Source: JADMIH01 sp035274425 (lineage in GTDB: Bacteria; Chloroflexota; Chloroflexia; QHBQ01; JADMIH01). Taken from it: a DNA stretch of 64,000 bases. The notes under the pieces were generated by a model. That model was given only the letters and a program-made list of their open reading frames with translations. It did no database searches and was not told where the DNA came from. The stretch covers positions 1 through 64,000 of the forward strand of contig DATEOC010000052.1 of NCBI GenBank assembly GCA_035274425.1, in the 5' to 3' direction. Each line of letters starts with the position of its first letter. Position 1 is the first letter of the stretch. The position numbers were made by a program, and so were the translations under genes. Positions 15,752 to 24,650 of the stretch are shown here, one piece after another.

Positions 15752-18301
15752 ATGAACGACTTAGCCCCCTCCACAAATACCTTCGGGCGCTGGCTAAAAG
15801 AGCGCCGCCAATCGTTCGGCCTGACGCAGACGAACCTTGCGGACAAGGCTGCCTGCGCCCCCTCCATGATCGAGAAGATAGAGCGTGGGTTGCGCCGCCC
15901 TTCACACCAGGTGGCCGAGCGTATAGCGGAGGTGCTGCGCATCCCTGAGGAAGAGCGCAAGGCCTTTGTAGAATGGGCGCGAGGCCTCCCCTCCGACTAT
16001 CTCTCAACCGTCCCTCTTTCTCGCCCCAGGTCGCAGGACCAGGATGCGGAGTCCGCTCCCCCTTCGCCGCCACCAGGCCAACCCATCAGCGTCACGGCAG
16101 GGTCCGGCTACCTATTGCCCGCCCCTGTGACGGCAACCATCGGGCGTGAGCATGACCTGGAGCGCGCACGCGACATCCTATGCAGGGCGGATGTGCGCCT
16201 CCTCACCCTCGTTGGCCCGCCCGGCATCGGCAAGACCCGCCTCAGCCTGGAGCTAGCTTCCTCCTTGCGCGACGACTTCGCCGATGGAATACGCTTCATT
16301 CCCCTCGCACCCCTGCGCGACCCCAGGCTGTTGGCCGCTACCATTGCTGCCAGCCTCGACCTCAAGGGAGGTGACCACCCAATAAGCGAAACCTTGAAGG
16401 ACTACCTGCGCAGCAAACAAATGCTCCTGGTGCTCGATAACTTTGAGCAGCTAATCGAGGCTGCACCCTTCGTGGCCGAATTGCTCGAAGTAGCACCTGG
16501 CCTCAAGGTAGTAGTAACCAGCCGCGCTCTCCTGCACATCTATGGGGAGCACGAATACCCCGTCCCGCCACTTGAGCTGCCTGATTTGCGCAACCTGCCG
16601 CCTGCGGAAGCGCTTGCGCAAACGGCATCGGTAGACCTCTTCGTGCAGCGCGCCCAGGCCGCAAGCCACACCTTCCGGTTGACGCCCGACAACGCGACAT
16701 ACGTAGCAGGGATCTGCGTGAGCCTCGATGGCCTCCCCCTCGCTATAGAGCTGGCGGCGGCTCGCAGCAAGATATTCACGCCCCAGGTCTTGCTCAAGCA
16801 GATGGAAAGTCGCTTGACCGTGCTCACGGGTGGCCCCAAGGACCGCGATCCCCGCCAGCGAACGCTCCGGGGCGCTATAGCATGGAGCTACGATCTGCTC
16901 AACTCGCACGAACAGGCATTATTCCGCAGGCTTTCCGTATTTGTAGGAGGGTGGACGAGTGAAGCCGCCACTGCCATAGCAACATATAACGGCTGGGGAG
17001 CAGAAGTTACCTCCAGCGACGCGATGGACACCCTCTCTTCACTCGTAGACAAGAGCCTGTTACGTGTTGAAGAGATTGGTGATGAGATACGCTTCGGGAT
17101 GTTGGAGACGATACGAGAATACGCATCAGGGCAGGCGCAAGAGGCGGGTGAAACAGAGATGCTACAGCGCAGGCACGCCGAATATTACCTGGCTCTCGCG
17201 GAGCAGATTGGCCCTGCCCTGCGCGGGCATGAGCAGGCTGCCGCTCTTGCCCGCCTCGACCGCGAATATGACAACGTTCGAGCGGTATTGGCGTGGGCTG
17301 TGGAGCGAGGCGAAGGAGAGATTGCCCAGGCTATTCCCGGTGCCATCTGGCGCTTTTGGACTATTCGCGGTTACATCAGCGAGGGGAGGTCGTGGTTGGC
17401 CAAGGCGCTCGCGATGCCCCCCAGGCGGACTGCGACCTGGGCCAGGGCTGCGAATGCCGGGGGTAACTTGGCCCAAATACAGGTGGATTACGTTGAGGCG
17501 CGTGCCCTGCACGAGGAAACACGAGCCGTCTATATCGAGCTAGGAGATAAAGCCGGCACTGCGCGGGCGCTCAACAACCTGGGCGTCTCTGCATGGCAGC
17601 AGGGAGATTATCTCGCCGCCCGCTCGTTCTTCCAGGAGTGCCTCGACTTGCAAAGGGAGGTAGGCTCCGACTGGGACGTCGCCGCCGCTCTGACTAATCT
17701 TGGCTTGGTCCTCACCGACGAGGGAGCAGCCTACGGCGAGGCGCTGGAGTACCACCAGGAGGCCCTACTCCTCTTCAGGAAAGTGGGAGACAGGAAGACC
17801 GCAGGCGCTGTGCAGAACAATATGGGCGTGCTGCTCCGTCACGAGGGCAAATACGAAGAGGCACGGACCGTGTGGGAAGAATACCTTGAGCTTACCAGGG
17901 GATTGCGAGACAAGACATCAACTGCTCTTGCCCTGTCCAATCTGGCGCTGGTAGCCCGTGATGAAGGGCGTTATGCAGATGCGCATCTGCTGAGCGCCGA
18001 AAGTATAGGTCTATGCAGAGAGATCGGGGACCGCCGCATCGTCGCGCACATCTTGTCTCGCCTGGGAGGCCAGGCCGTGCTTACGGGTGATCCTGCACGC
18101 GCCGGTCGCCTATTCGGGGCGGTGGAGATGCTGACGGGCCAGATCGGGGCGAAGCTGCCCCCCGCGATACGGAAGGACCAGGACCATTTTGAAGCCATAG
18201 CACAAAATACACTGGGTGAAGTTTACAAAGCGGCATGGGAGGAAGGCAACGCCTTCTCTTTCGAGCAAGCCGTGGCTTTCGCGCTGAGTAAGTCTGATTA
18301 A
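15752..18301 (+). CDS. XRE-family regulator with NB-ARC ATPase and TPR repeats
   Basis: The 849-residue protein opens with an XRE helix-turn-helix (FGLTQTNLADKAACAPSMIE, about residues 12-70). An NB-ARC domain follows with P-loop GPPGIGKT (about 155-162), LLVLDNFEQL, VVVTSRALL and LDGLPLAIELAA. Tetratricopeptide repeats come next (about 560-800, for example ARALNNLGVSAWQQGDYLAA). The layout mirrors the regulator at 1084-3576 but with the DNA-binding domain at the N-terminus. By analogy with STAND ATPases it should be a ligand-gated switch; its targets are unknown. The ribosome site before 15752 is weak. It has no repeat-derived insertions, so it serves as a clean comparison for the LuxR-type protein. 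Confidence 0.9.
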   Translation: MNDLAPSTNTFGRWLKERRQSFGLTQTNLADKAACAPSMIEKIERGLRRPSHQVAERIAEVLRIPEEERKAFVEWARGLPSDYLSTVPLSRPRSQDQDAESAPPSPPPGQPISVTAGSGYLLPAPVTATIGREHDLERARDILCRADVRLLTLVGPPGIGKTRLSLELASSLRDDFADGIRFIPLAPLRDPRLLAATIAASLDLKGGDHPISETLKDYLRSKQMLLVLDNFEQLIEAAPFVAELLEVAPGLKVVVTSRALLHIYGEHEYPVPPLELPDLRNLPPAEALAQTASVDLFVQRAQAASHTFRLTPDNATYVAGICVSLDGLPLAIELAAARSKIFTPQVLLKQMESRLTVLTGGPKDRDPRQRTLRGAIAWSYDLLNSHEQALFRRLSVFVGGWTSEAATAIATYNGWGAEVTSSDAMDTLSSLVDKSLLRVEEIGDEIRFGMLETIREYASGQAQEAGETEMLQRRHAEYYLALAEQIGPALRGHEQAAALARLDREYDNVRAVLAWAVERGEGEIAQAIPGAIWRFWTIRGYISEGRSWLAKALAMPPRRTATWARAANAGGNLAQIQVDYVEARALHEETRAVYIELGDKAGTARALNNLGVSAWQQGDYLAARSFFQECLDLQREVGSDWDVAAALTNLGLVLTDEGAAYGEALEYHQEALLLFRKVGDRKTAGAVQNNMGVLLRHEGKYEEARTVWEEYLELTRGLRDKTSTALALSNLALVARDEGRYADAHLLSAESIGLCREIGDRRIVAHILSRLGGQAVLTGDPARAGRLFGAVEMLTGQIGAKLPPAIRKDQDHFEAIAQNTLGEVYKAAWEEGNAFSFEQAVAFALSKSD

Positions 18302-18473
18302 CCAAGAAATAATTGCTGTGGGGGTGGGATATTTTGCTATTCAGGTAGTTATATTAGTACAAGCCTTTAGTGGCTTCGAAAGCTCAGGAGGAAGAGAACG
18401 TAGCTACTAAGCTTCTAAACTGACTCCAATCCACTTTCAACAATCTATGGAAGACCATAAGGAGGTAACTATC

Positions 18474-18749
18474 ATGGACCAGAACGAATATCATGGCGGT
18501 GATGGGGCATACGAGAAGGATAACTCCGGCTATCCGCAGCAAGGTGATGACCCTACCTACAACTACAATCCGAGCGATGAGCCTCAGGGTACGTACCCTG
18601 ACGGCACATACCCTGGGGGTTACGACAGAGCCAATAACTACCCTGATCCTGTAGAGAAATCCGAAGCAACGACAACTGCAAATGAGTACGGGCCGGACTA
18701 TGATTCAGAGGGTAGCTATTATGGCACTGACTACAAGGGCCAGGATTAG
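18474..18749 (+). CDS. Small Tyr/Gly/Asp-rich hydrophilic protein
   Basis: About 91 residues, highly hydrophilic and probably disordered, dominated by Y, G, D, P, N and E (SGYPQQGDDPTYNYN; GTYPDGTYPGGY). The start at 18474 is favoured over the ATG at 18447 because AAGGAGG sits 8 bases before it. A perfect-stem terminator follows at once, so it is a well-delimited single gene. No family is recognised. The composition resembles stress- or desiccation-related disordered proteins, but that is only a resemblance. Confidence 0.7.
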   Translation: MDQNEYHGGDGAYEKDNSGYPQQGDDPTYNYNPSDEPQGTYPDGTYPGGYDRANNYPDPVEKSEATTTANEYGPDYDSEGSYYGTDYKGQD

Positions 18750-18773
18750 CAACACCTACCTCCTGAGGCCAAG

Positions 18774-18803
18774 AAGGCGTTACCAATTGGTAACGCCTTT
18801 TTG
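18774..18803 (+). terminator. Rho-independent terminator
   Basis: The 26-bp perfect palindrome AAGGCGTTACC-AATT-GGTAACGCCTT is followed by a T run, 25 bases past the stop of the small hydrophilic protein gene. Confidence 0.92.
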
Positions 18804-18880
18804 TCAATCCTAAATGTAACTGCAAACCTGTCGGATCCTTAGGGTCTCGTGTTGGAAACAATATCCAAAAATAAGAAAAC

Positions 18881-18920
18881 ATGAGACGGCACGAATTTTA
18901 GATTCGCGCCTGTCTCATGA
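18881..18920. repeat. Imperfect palindrome related to the segment at 10740-10757
   Basis: CATGAGACGGCACGAAT pairs with ATTCGCGCCTGTCTCATG. The right arm resembles CATTCGTGCCTGTCCCAT at 10740-10757, which also precedes a member of the long hairpin family. The pairing of these two repeats at two sites suggests a composite element. Confidence 0.6.
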
Positions 18921-18970
18921 CTAAAGCCAGTTCAACCCCACCCTGACTTCTCCGCTTGGAATGGGTGCTT

Positions 18971-19026
18971 GAAAAGGGATAAAATGCAGGTCCAGCGCCC
19001 CTGAACCTGCATTTTATCCCTTTTTC
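18971..19026. terminator. Long hairpin terminator (H2)
   Basis: GAAAAGGGATAAAATGCAGGT pairs with ACCTGCATTTTATCCCTTTTTC around a 13-base loop. It overlaps the stop codon of the minus-strand HTH gene and belongs by design (CTTGAAAA ends, GATGCAGG-like stem) to the same group as the hairpins at 10815 and 38997. Confidence 0.8.
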
Positions 19027-19553
19027 GATCCCCGATCCCCCCTGGAGTTAATAGGCTTATTACCGAGGAGTTCCAGGGCGATGTGGTCACAGTTTAGCCC
19101 TACCGACTTCATCACCGCCCACAACTTCTTATTCGACAACTTCGCCAGCGAGGCTTCCTCATCCAGGAGGCGCTTCGTAATAGCTGCGCATGTTACTCCT
19201 AAGGCATCTACTACGTTATGGAACACCTGCGCTATTTCATCAGAAGACGCTAGCCCAGTCTCCATGAACCGCAGGAACCCTATATCTAGCTTTGTACGTT
19301 TAGCAAACTTTCTCATACTGATACACCGCTCGAGCCGTATAGCCCTTATCAAGGGGCCGAGCTTCATGGTGATATCCACCTCGTATCTCTTGATACCCCC
19401 CTGACGCCGCTTCATAGCTAACGCAATAGAGCGTTCAGCAGCCTGTTTGGTTAGGTCTGGGGACAACTGTGGAACTGGGTATTCCACAGTTGTCCCCAGA
19501 CCTAACCAAACATGGGGACCTGGGTGGTCGTGGGGGGGTCCATCATCTTTCAT
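19014..19553 (-). CDS. XRE-like helix-turn-helix protein with an in-frame palindrome
   Basis: The 179-residue protein contains a helix-turn-helix-like region (LERCISMRKFAKRTKLDIGF, about residues 75-95), basic N-terminal helices and no other known domain. The ATG at 19553 has AGGAGG about ten bases upstream. Residues about 14-37 are encoded by a near-perfect 69-bp hairpin; a shorter product could start at 19415 (MKRRQGG). It lies 220 bases downstream of the sigma-factor gene in the same direction, so they may be a regulatory pair, with the HTH protein controlling the sigma factor or sharing its targets. This is inference from position only. Confidence 0.65.
   Translation of the reverse strand: MKDDGPPHDHPGPHVWLGLGTTVEYPVPQLSPDLTKQAAERSIALAMKRRQGGIKRYEVDITMKLGPLIRAIRLERCISMRKFAKRTKLDIGFLRFMETGLASSDEIAQVFHNVVDALGVTCAAITKRLLDEEASLAKLSNKKLWAVMKSVGLNCDHIALELLGNKPINSRGDRGSKKG
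19444..19512. repeat. 69-bp palindrome inside the HTH gene
   Basis: Perfect 31-bp arms (19444-19474 and 19482-19512) surround the 7-base loop CTGGGTA. The length is exactly 23 codons and the frame stays open. It could be an in-frame palindromic insertion or an RNA hairpin that affects translation. Confidence 0.92.
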
Positions 19554-19773
19554 CTTTTATCTTTCCTCCTGTGTGTAAGATTTTTCTAGCGACTTACCGG
19601 CGGACTGCCCATTCCAACTCCCACTCTGGGAGAACCCTTTTGTCTGCCTGGTATGCCTACCTAGACATAATCTGCGCCCCTGGCGTCTCAGCACATCCGT
19701 CAGGGTTGCGGCTCATTGTAAAACACTGCAAGAGGTTTTTGCAACTCCAGTTCCAAATCCACCGCCCCGCTAC

Positions 19774-20514
19774 CTACAATAGTTCCCAATCGCCATCTTG
19801 GTCCCTCTTGATGACCTTACGCAATTTGATCTTAGCTCGATCAAGAATCCTTGACACGCGCTCAGGATTTTCATCGATACGCCGAGCGATGTCCCGTGGC
19901 TTCATATCTTCTTCAAAGGTCATCTTCACCACTGCCTTCTCTCTCTCCGTGAGCTTCGCCCGGTCCATAGCTTCGGCAAAAGGTAACTTGGGCCTTTCGA
20001 CCTGGTTGATCGATTCGTCCTCTGCGCCCTGATCGAACCCATTTTCTTGCAAGGCGTCGAAACTTACTTCCGGGTGTGTACAGGCTCGTCTCCATAGGTC
20101 TAGGATTATGTTCTTTGTAGATTTACGAAGGTAGCTGATAGTTCCTTTTGGGCCTTTATATTCGAACTTAGACCTTGGCAGAATTTTCAGCAAGAATTTG
20201 TTCAGCTGCCCGTAAACCAGATACGCGACGTCTTCTGCTTCTAGACCTAGATTGCGACCTAATTTGGTTAGCTCTGAGAGTGCATATCTATAAATTCTGG
20301 GAGCAAGAAGTTCAAAGATACGTGCTATAGCTTCCTCTAACTCCCTGGAATGAGCCGATTGGTCATCTGTCCCTCGAGATTGCATCTCTCTTCGAACCGT
20401 GACGAGCAATGCATCTAACTCCTCCTCTTCAGCCTCCGACATCCTTCCGCTCTCCCTTTTGTGATAGAGAAAGTCTTCTATAAGGCCCGTGTAGGGACCA
20501 CCTTCTGTCTTCAT
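19774..20514 (-). CDS. RNA polymerase sigma factor, sigma-70 family (ECF-like)
   Basis: A 246-residue protein with a sigma region 2-like segment (about 75-150; LEAEDVAYLVYGQLNKFL then GTISYLRKSTKNIILDLWRR) and a region 4 helix-turn-helix (LTEREKAVVKMTFEEDMKPR, about 185-235). The N-terminal 70 residues are acidic and not typical of simple ECF factors. GAGGAGG precedes the ATG. A small inverted repeat TTGCCTC/GAGGCAA (20538-20557) sits just upstream and could bind a regulator. No anti-sigma gene is adjacent; the HTH gene downstream is the only candidate partner. Promoter specificity cannot be predicted. Confidence 0.82.
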   Translation of the reverse strand: MKTEGGPYTGLIEDFLYHKRESGRMSEAEEEELDALLVTVRREMQSRGTDDQSAHSRELEEAIARIFELLAPRIYRYALSELTKLGRNLGLEAEDVAYLVYGQLNKFLLKILPRSKFEYKGPKGTISYLRKSTKNIILDLWRRACTHPEVSFDALQENGFDQGAEDESINQVERPKLPFAEAMDRAKLTEREKAVVKMTFEEDMKPRDIARRIDENPERVSRILDRAKIKLRKVIKRDQDGDWELL

Positions 20515-21092
20515 GGGTTTGCCTCCTCATTGCGGATTTGCCTCGTCATTGAGGCAAGTGCTTCTAGCTGCGTATGGCGAACCAATATGCCCTCGTAAAT
20601 AATCTTTATGATAGGTTCGTTGGCTTTCCATACTGCATCCCACTCTGTAAAACAGAAATCGTTTCACTTTTCGATTAGCCTATGAAGGTATCGAATAAGG
20701 GAGGGAGAAGATCTCTCCTGTCTTCATGGTAGGCTTACTGGTTAGAGGAAGAGCTGATAGCGTGGTAATTGATTTTCTAACGCTACGGAAAAATATTAAC
20801 AGCTCTTGTCAATAATCTTCGTGATAAGCCTGTTGGTAAGACGGGTGGGAAGTTCCTCCTATATAGTAGAAACATCATCTGGGCTAAAATATCCCATCCC
20901 AAATCAACTAATTTCGGCCTATTTTTGGAAGTTATTTCATTTTGATTATATATTAGTATTATGTCCCAGTTAGATAGTGGTCCCCAATGCTGCCCATTAT
21001 GAGCGCAGGTGGGATATTCTCTTAAAAGCAAGTTTATATTAATAGAGGTCGATCAAGCGGATAAGAAGAGAGTGAAAGGAAGAGTGTCAATT
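20515..21092. other. AT-rich gap without a convincing gene
   Basis: In 578 bases I see no supported gene. Two related 29-bp segments (20596-20624 and 20809-20837, 21 of 29 identical) share AATAATCTT and GTTGG and could be paired regulatory sites or a decayed repeat. Base composition is more AT-rich than the surroundings, notably around 20880-20960. Confidence 0.4.
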
Positions 21093-21389
21093 ATGAATTC
21101 AGAAGTAGATTATTACGCGCATCTCAGAGAATACGTTGGACCCGTAGGGAGATGGGACTTTATAGGTTGGTTTGGCGGCACCCGCCAGGGCGGTGATTTA
21201 GAAAGGCACAGGCGTGGGTATCTATATGAGGCTGAGATGCAAATGTACGGGTCAGACCGTGACATCCTCGCCGGCCCTTATCCTTGTGAAGATTACAATG
21301 ACGCTAAAGGTCGCGCTGCCAGCACTCATGAAAGTACTTCAGATGCATACCCCATGGCGCCAAACCTGGTCCAAATAGGAAGATCCTAA
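21093..21389 (+). CDS. Small hydrophilic protein of unknown function
   Basis: About 98 residues starting MNSEVDYYAHLREY. The start at 21093 is preferred to 21009 because the upstream codons are basic and atypical, and a GGA-containing purine stretch lies upstream. It is rich in Tyr, Gly, Asp and Arg (GWFGGTRQGGDLERHRRGYL) with no membrane segment or known domain. In composition it recalls the Tyr/Gly/Asp-rich protein at 18474-18749, so the two may be of one kind, but no alignment is clear. Confidence 0.5.
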   Translation: MNSEVDYYAHLREYVGPVGRWDFIGWFGGTRQGGDLERHRRGYLYEAEMQMYGSDRDILAGPYPCEDYNDAKGRAASTHESTSDAYPMAPNLVQIGRS

Positions 21390-21436
21390 ATCATAGGTTC
21401 TACTGAAGTTATCTCAAAACAAGCAAGTAACCTCGC

Positions 21437-21461
21437 AGGGACGTGCCGACGGCACGTCCCT
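21437..21461. terminator. Hairpin terminator
   Basis: AGGGACGTGCC-GAC-GGCACGTCCCT lies between the converging small-protein genes and can serve both, mainly the minus-strand glycine-zipper gene that ends at 21471. There is no long T run. Confidence 0.65.
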
Positions 21462-21470
21462 CTACACATC

Positions 21471-21752
21471 TTAATCTTGCTTCTCCTCAACTGTCTCTGT
21501 CTTTGGCGGCTCTGAGGACTGCATTGGACCGGTCAGCGTCTGCACAAAAGCGCCCGCGCCATTCAGAACTGCGGGCACTACCTTTTTCCCAATCTCACTT
21601 CCGAGCACCCCACCTACCAGCGCGCCTACAAACGTACCGAGTACCGGGACCGGTATCACTATCGACCCCACACGCGCCCCTGTTAGCATCCCCGCGCCCA
21701 GCCCGGCAAGGCCACCTATTTGCTCCTTCTCGTCTACACGCTTCTCTTCCAT
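21471..21752 (-). CDS. Glycine-zipper membrane protein
   Basis: A 93-residue protein whose middle (about 13-75) is a Gly/Ala/Val-rich hydrophobic region with spaced glycines (GGLAGLGAGMLTGARVG; GTFVGALVGGVLGSEIG), typical of glycine-zipper segments that pack in membranes. Both ends are charged. AAGGAG precedes the start. Similar small proteins are associated with envelope or stress functions, but no specific role can be assigned. It lies upstream of phoU's 3' end on the same strand and is probably transcribed separately. Confidence 0.7.
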   Translation of the reverse strand: MEEKRVDEKEQIGGLAGLGAGMLTGARVGSIVIPVPVLGTFVGALVGGVLGSEIGKKVVPAVLNGAGAFVQTLTGPMQSSEPPKTETVEEKQD

Positions 21753-21892
21753 GCTATAACTCCTTTCATGAATTCACAATTACCGATAGTAACTGTGTAT
21801 ACGACGAAGAGAGCTAGTATGTTTCACAAGCTAGTTTTGACGTGGTTGGGAGTTGATAACAACCTCCGGCGGATAATAGCGTCGTCCCATTG

Positions 21893-22543
21893 CTATATTT
21901 CTACCATCCTGCCCGTGACGAGGAAAAGCACTCTCTCGCAGATATTGGTTACGCGGTCTGCTATGCGCTCCAGGTTATGCGCCACCCATAGAAGGTGGGT
22001 AGCGCGGTCTATCGTGCTGGGGTCGGCCATCATAAAGGTCAGCAATTCGCGGTAGACCTGTTCGTAAAGCTGGTCTACCTCGTCGTCCCTGGAGGCGATG
22101 CGTTGCGCTCCCACCACATCCCTCTCCACAAACGCATCCAGGCTGCCTCGCAGCATCTCACAGGCAACGTCGGCCATGCGGGGTATGTCTATCAGCGGTT
22201 TGAGAGGCGGCTCGTTGCTTACTAAGATAGAGATCTTTGCGATACCCGCTGCGTGGTCCGCCATACGCTCCAGGTCGGTGATGATGTTCAGCACCGCCGC
22301 CAGTATACGCAGGTCCGAAGCCATCGGCTGCTGCCGGGCAATCAGGAGCAGACATTCCTCTTCTATCCCGAAGCGCTGCTGGTTGATCTTCCGATCATCA
22401 TTAATGACTTTCTCAGCGAGCCTAGTATCACGCGTCTTCAAAGAAGCTATCGCTCGCTCGATAGCGTTCTCGACCATACTCGACATCACCAGCAACTCCT
22501 CTTGTAGCCGCTGTAACTCCTGGTGAAACTGGTCCCTGGGCAT
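21893..22543 (-). CDS. phoU: Phosphate signalling protein PhoU
   Basis: About 216 residues of two three-helix PhoU repeats, each with the metal-binding-type pattern (ASDLRILAAVLNIITDLERMAD in the first; ATHLLWVAHNLERIADRVTN in the second). PhoU links the Pst transporter to the PhoR kinase and silences the regulon when phosphate is ample. The ATG at 22543 has AAGGAGG upstream. Upstream in-frame codons to 22633 are encoded by a DNA hairpin and are not likely to be translated. It is last in the order phoB-phoR-pstS-pstC-pstA-pstB-phoU. Confidence 0.95.
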   Translation of the reverse strand: MPRDQFHQELQRLQEELLVMSSMVENAIERAIASLKTRDTRLAEKVINDDRKINQQRFGIEEECLLLIARQQPMASDLRILAAVLNIITDLERMADHAAGIAKISILVSNEPPLKPLIDIPRMADVACEMLRGSLDAFVERDVVGAQRIASRDDEVDQLYEQVYRELLTFMMADPSTIDRATHLLWVAHNLERIADRVTNICERVLFLVTGRMVEI

Positions 22544-22559
22544 GATACCCTCCTTATGT

Positions 22560-22627
22560 AATTTTGAATTCTCAATTTTGAGTTCTAAATTCCACAATTC
22601 AAAACTCAAAATTGAGAATTCAAAATT
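22560..22627. repeat. AT-rich hairpin between pstB and phoU
   Basis: Perfect 25-bp arms (22560-22584 and 22603-22627) with an 18-base loop, overlapping the pstB stop codon. In the transcript it may protect or attenuate message between the two genes. Confidence 0.88.
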
Positions 22628-23489
22628 ATCCAAACCTTCCCGTAATATAATCCTCGGTTCGCTTCTCTTTGGGGGTAGAGAATATCTCTGTCGAGGGGCC
22701 GAACTCTACTAGCTGACCGCGTGTCTTCTCGTCGGAGAGCATGAAGCCGGTGTAGTCGGAGACGCGCGCTGCCTGTTGCATGTTATGGGTGACAATCACT
22801 ATGGTGTAGTTCTTCACCAGGTCCTGCATCAGGTCTTCGATCTTGAGCGTGGAGATGGGGTCGAGGGCGGAGGCAGGCTCGTCCATGAGTAGCACGTCAG
22901 GTTGCAGAGCGATAGCGCGAGCGATGCAGAGGCGCTGCTGCTGGCCGCCTGAGAGGGCCAGCCCACTCTTGTTAAGATTGTCCTTTACCTCGTCCCACAA
23001 TGCCGCCTGGCGGAGCGACCATTCCACGAGGTCGTTGAAATTACCCTTGTAGCCATTTATCTTCGCCCCGTACAGGATATTCTCCTTGATAGAGCGCGGG
23101 AATGGGTTCGGCTTCTGGAAGACCATGCCCACCCTCCTCCGTACCTCTACTGGGTCAACCCCCCTGCCGTAAATATCTTTGCCTTCCAGCAATACGCGCC
23201 CCTCCGTCCGTACCCCCTTGATAAGGTCATTCATACGGTTGATGGAGCGTAGAAGCGTGCTCTTCCCGCAGCCGGAGGGGCCGATCAGCGCCGTAATCTT
23301 GTTGCGCGGGAACTTGAGCGACACATCAGTGAGGGCGCGCGTCTGCCCATACCATAGGCTCAAGTCCTGTACCTCCACAACCACATTTGTTTCGTCAATG
23401 CCGTGATAATTGGTCTGACACGATATGTCGCTTGCGTGGGTGGTCAGATCTCTTATGGTATCTTTCGCTTCGGGGTCTAATGTAATCAT
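22626..23489 (-). CDS. pstB: Phosphate ABC transporter ATP-binding protein
   Basis: A 287-residue ATPase with Walker A (GPSGCGKST), Q-loop (MVFQKPNPFP, characteristic of PstB), signature LSGGQQQR, Walker B (VLLMDEPASALDP) and H-loop (VTHNMQQA). It energises phosphate import through PstC and PstA. There are about 35 extra residues before the usual PstB N-terminus (WYGQTRALTDVSL begins near residue 46), with no known role. The ribosome site is a weak purine run. The gap to pstA (23490-23656) contains a dispersed palindromic repeat instead of the tight spacing usual in pst operons. Confidence 0.96.
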   Translation of the reverse strand: MITLDPEAKDTIRDLTTHASDISCQTNYHGIDETNVVVEVQDLSLWYGQTRALTDVSLKFPRNKITALIGPSGCGKSTLLRSINRMNDLIKGVRTEGRVLLEGKDIYGRGVDPVEVRRRVGMVFQKPNPFPRSIKENILYGAKINGYKGNFNDLVEWSLRQAALWDEVKDNLNKSGLALSGGQQQRLCIARAIALQPDVLLMDEPASALDPISTLKIEDLMQDLVKNYTIVIVTHNMQQAARVSDYTGFMLSDEKTRGQLVEFGPSTEIFSTPKEKRTEDYITGRFG

Positions 23490-23540
23490 ACTTTTCTTCT
23501 TTCATCGAGCACTGTTTTGGGAAAGCTACAACTCTTTACT

Positions 23541-23622
23541 TGTCATTCCGAACGAAGTGAGGAATCTCCGAGCTTGGATGCCTGGGTAGAGTTTTAGATT
23601 CTTCGCTTCGCTCATAATGACA
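23541..23622. repeat. Dispersed repeat forming an imperfect palindrome (copy 2)
   Basis: TGTCATTCCGAACGAAGTGA begins a 26-bp segment identical (inverted) to 116-141. A degenerate inverse copy lies at 23596-23622. It sits between pstA and pstB inside the operon. Confidence 0.8.
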
Positions 23623-23656
23623 AACATAGATGGTACTCTCTTTTCCAACATGTATT

Positions 23657-24574
23657 CTAATAACGCTTGCGCAGTCTTGAGCGCAGCAAAATAGCGACGG
23701 AGTTCATCGTGAGCAGCACCAGCAATAGCACCACGATACCTGCCGCAGCGACGTCGTGGAACTCTGCCTGGGGCTTCGACACCCAGTTGAAGAGGACGAT
23801 GGGCAACACGGTGAAGGTGTCCATAGGGTTGTTCGGCGTGAACAACACGAACGTCAGCGCGCCGATCGTGATGAGCGGCGCGGTCTCACCGATAGCGCGG
23901 GATGCCGCCAATATATTTCCCGTCAGTATTCCCGCGAATGCGTTGGGCAGGACGTGGTGCCACACCGTCTGCCAGCGTGTCGCCCCTACCGCGTATGACG
24001 CGTCCCTGATGCTGGAAGGCACCGCCCGTATCGCCTCACGCGACGCCACAATGATAGTTGGCATCACGAGCAAAGCCATAGTGAGCGACCCGGCGATTAC
24101 GCTCCGGTCAAGCGCGAACCAGCGCACAAAGACTTGCAGCCCCAGCAGGCCATAGATGATGGAGGGCACGCCCGCCAGGTTGGAGATATTCAGTTCGATG
24201 AACCTGTTCACTCTGGTGTCGTTGGCGTATTCCTCGAGGTAGATAGCGGACATCACGCCGAGTGGGAGCGAAATCAGGATGGTGAAGAACATCATAAACG
24301 CCGTGCCGTACAGGGCAGCCTTGATACCCGCCCTGGCCGGGAAGCGCGAGTCGAAGCTCGTCAGGAACTGCCAGTCGAGCCATGACCACCCACGCGTGAC
24401 GACATCAACGATGAGGACCACCAGCACACCCAGCCCAACCATGATACTCAAGATGCCGAGGCCGGTGAATATAAAGCCCCTGACCTTGCGAGCCGTCATG
24501 TTCGGCTTGAACACCCGGCTGACGCCCGGAGCACCCTTCGTCCCCTTCTGCAGAGTAGTATCGCTAACGCTCAT
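23657..24574 (-). CDS. pstA: Phosphate ABC transporter permease PstA
   Basis: A 305-residue inner-membrane permease with about six transmembrane segments and the binding-protein-dependent transport (EAA) loop (ALGATRW-like AVGATRWQTVWHHVLPNAFA, about 205-225) that contacts PstB. It follows pstC in the usual order, with AAGGA before the ATG. A spacer of about 70 bases holding heptamer repeats separates it from pstC. Confidence 0.95.
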   Translation of the reverse strand: MSVSDTTLQKGTKGAPGVSRVFKPNMTARKVRGFIFTGLGILSIMVGLGVLVVLIVDVVTRGWSWLDWQFLTSFDSRFPARAGIKAALYGTAFMMFFTILISLPLGVMSAIYLEEYANDTRVNRFIELNISNLAGVPSIIYGLLGLQVFVRWFALDRSVIAGSLTMALLVMPTIIVASREAIRAVPSSIRDASYAVGATRWQTVWHHVLPNAFAGILTGNILAASRAIGETAPLITIGALTFVLFTPNNPMDTFTVLPIVLFNWVSKPQAEFHDVAAAGIVVLLLVLLTMNSVAILLRSRLRKRY

Positions 24575-24594
24575 AAGTCCTTCGTCTCTAAGCT

Positions 24595-24650
24595 ATCACG
24601 TTTCACGTTTCAGCAGCTTTCGTCCTTCGTCCTTCGTCTTTCGTCCGTCA
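24595..24650. repeat. Repeats between pstC and pstA (CACGTTT and CGTCCTT heptamers)
   Basis: A short CACGTTT tandem is followed by four CGTCCTT/CGTCTTT heptamers up to the pstC stop. It is the same class as the repeats at 2300-2330 and 51826. Confidence 0.8.

Noticed and set aside
20783..21031. An 82-codon minus-strand open frame
   Set aside because: No ribosome site, no domain, AT-rich surroundings and odd composition. It could be a decayed gene but evidence is lacking.
22544..22633. A 30-residue N-terminal extension of PhoU
   Set aside because: It is encoded by the AT-rich hairpin, has no ribosome site, and is absent from the PhoU family.
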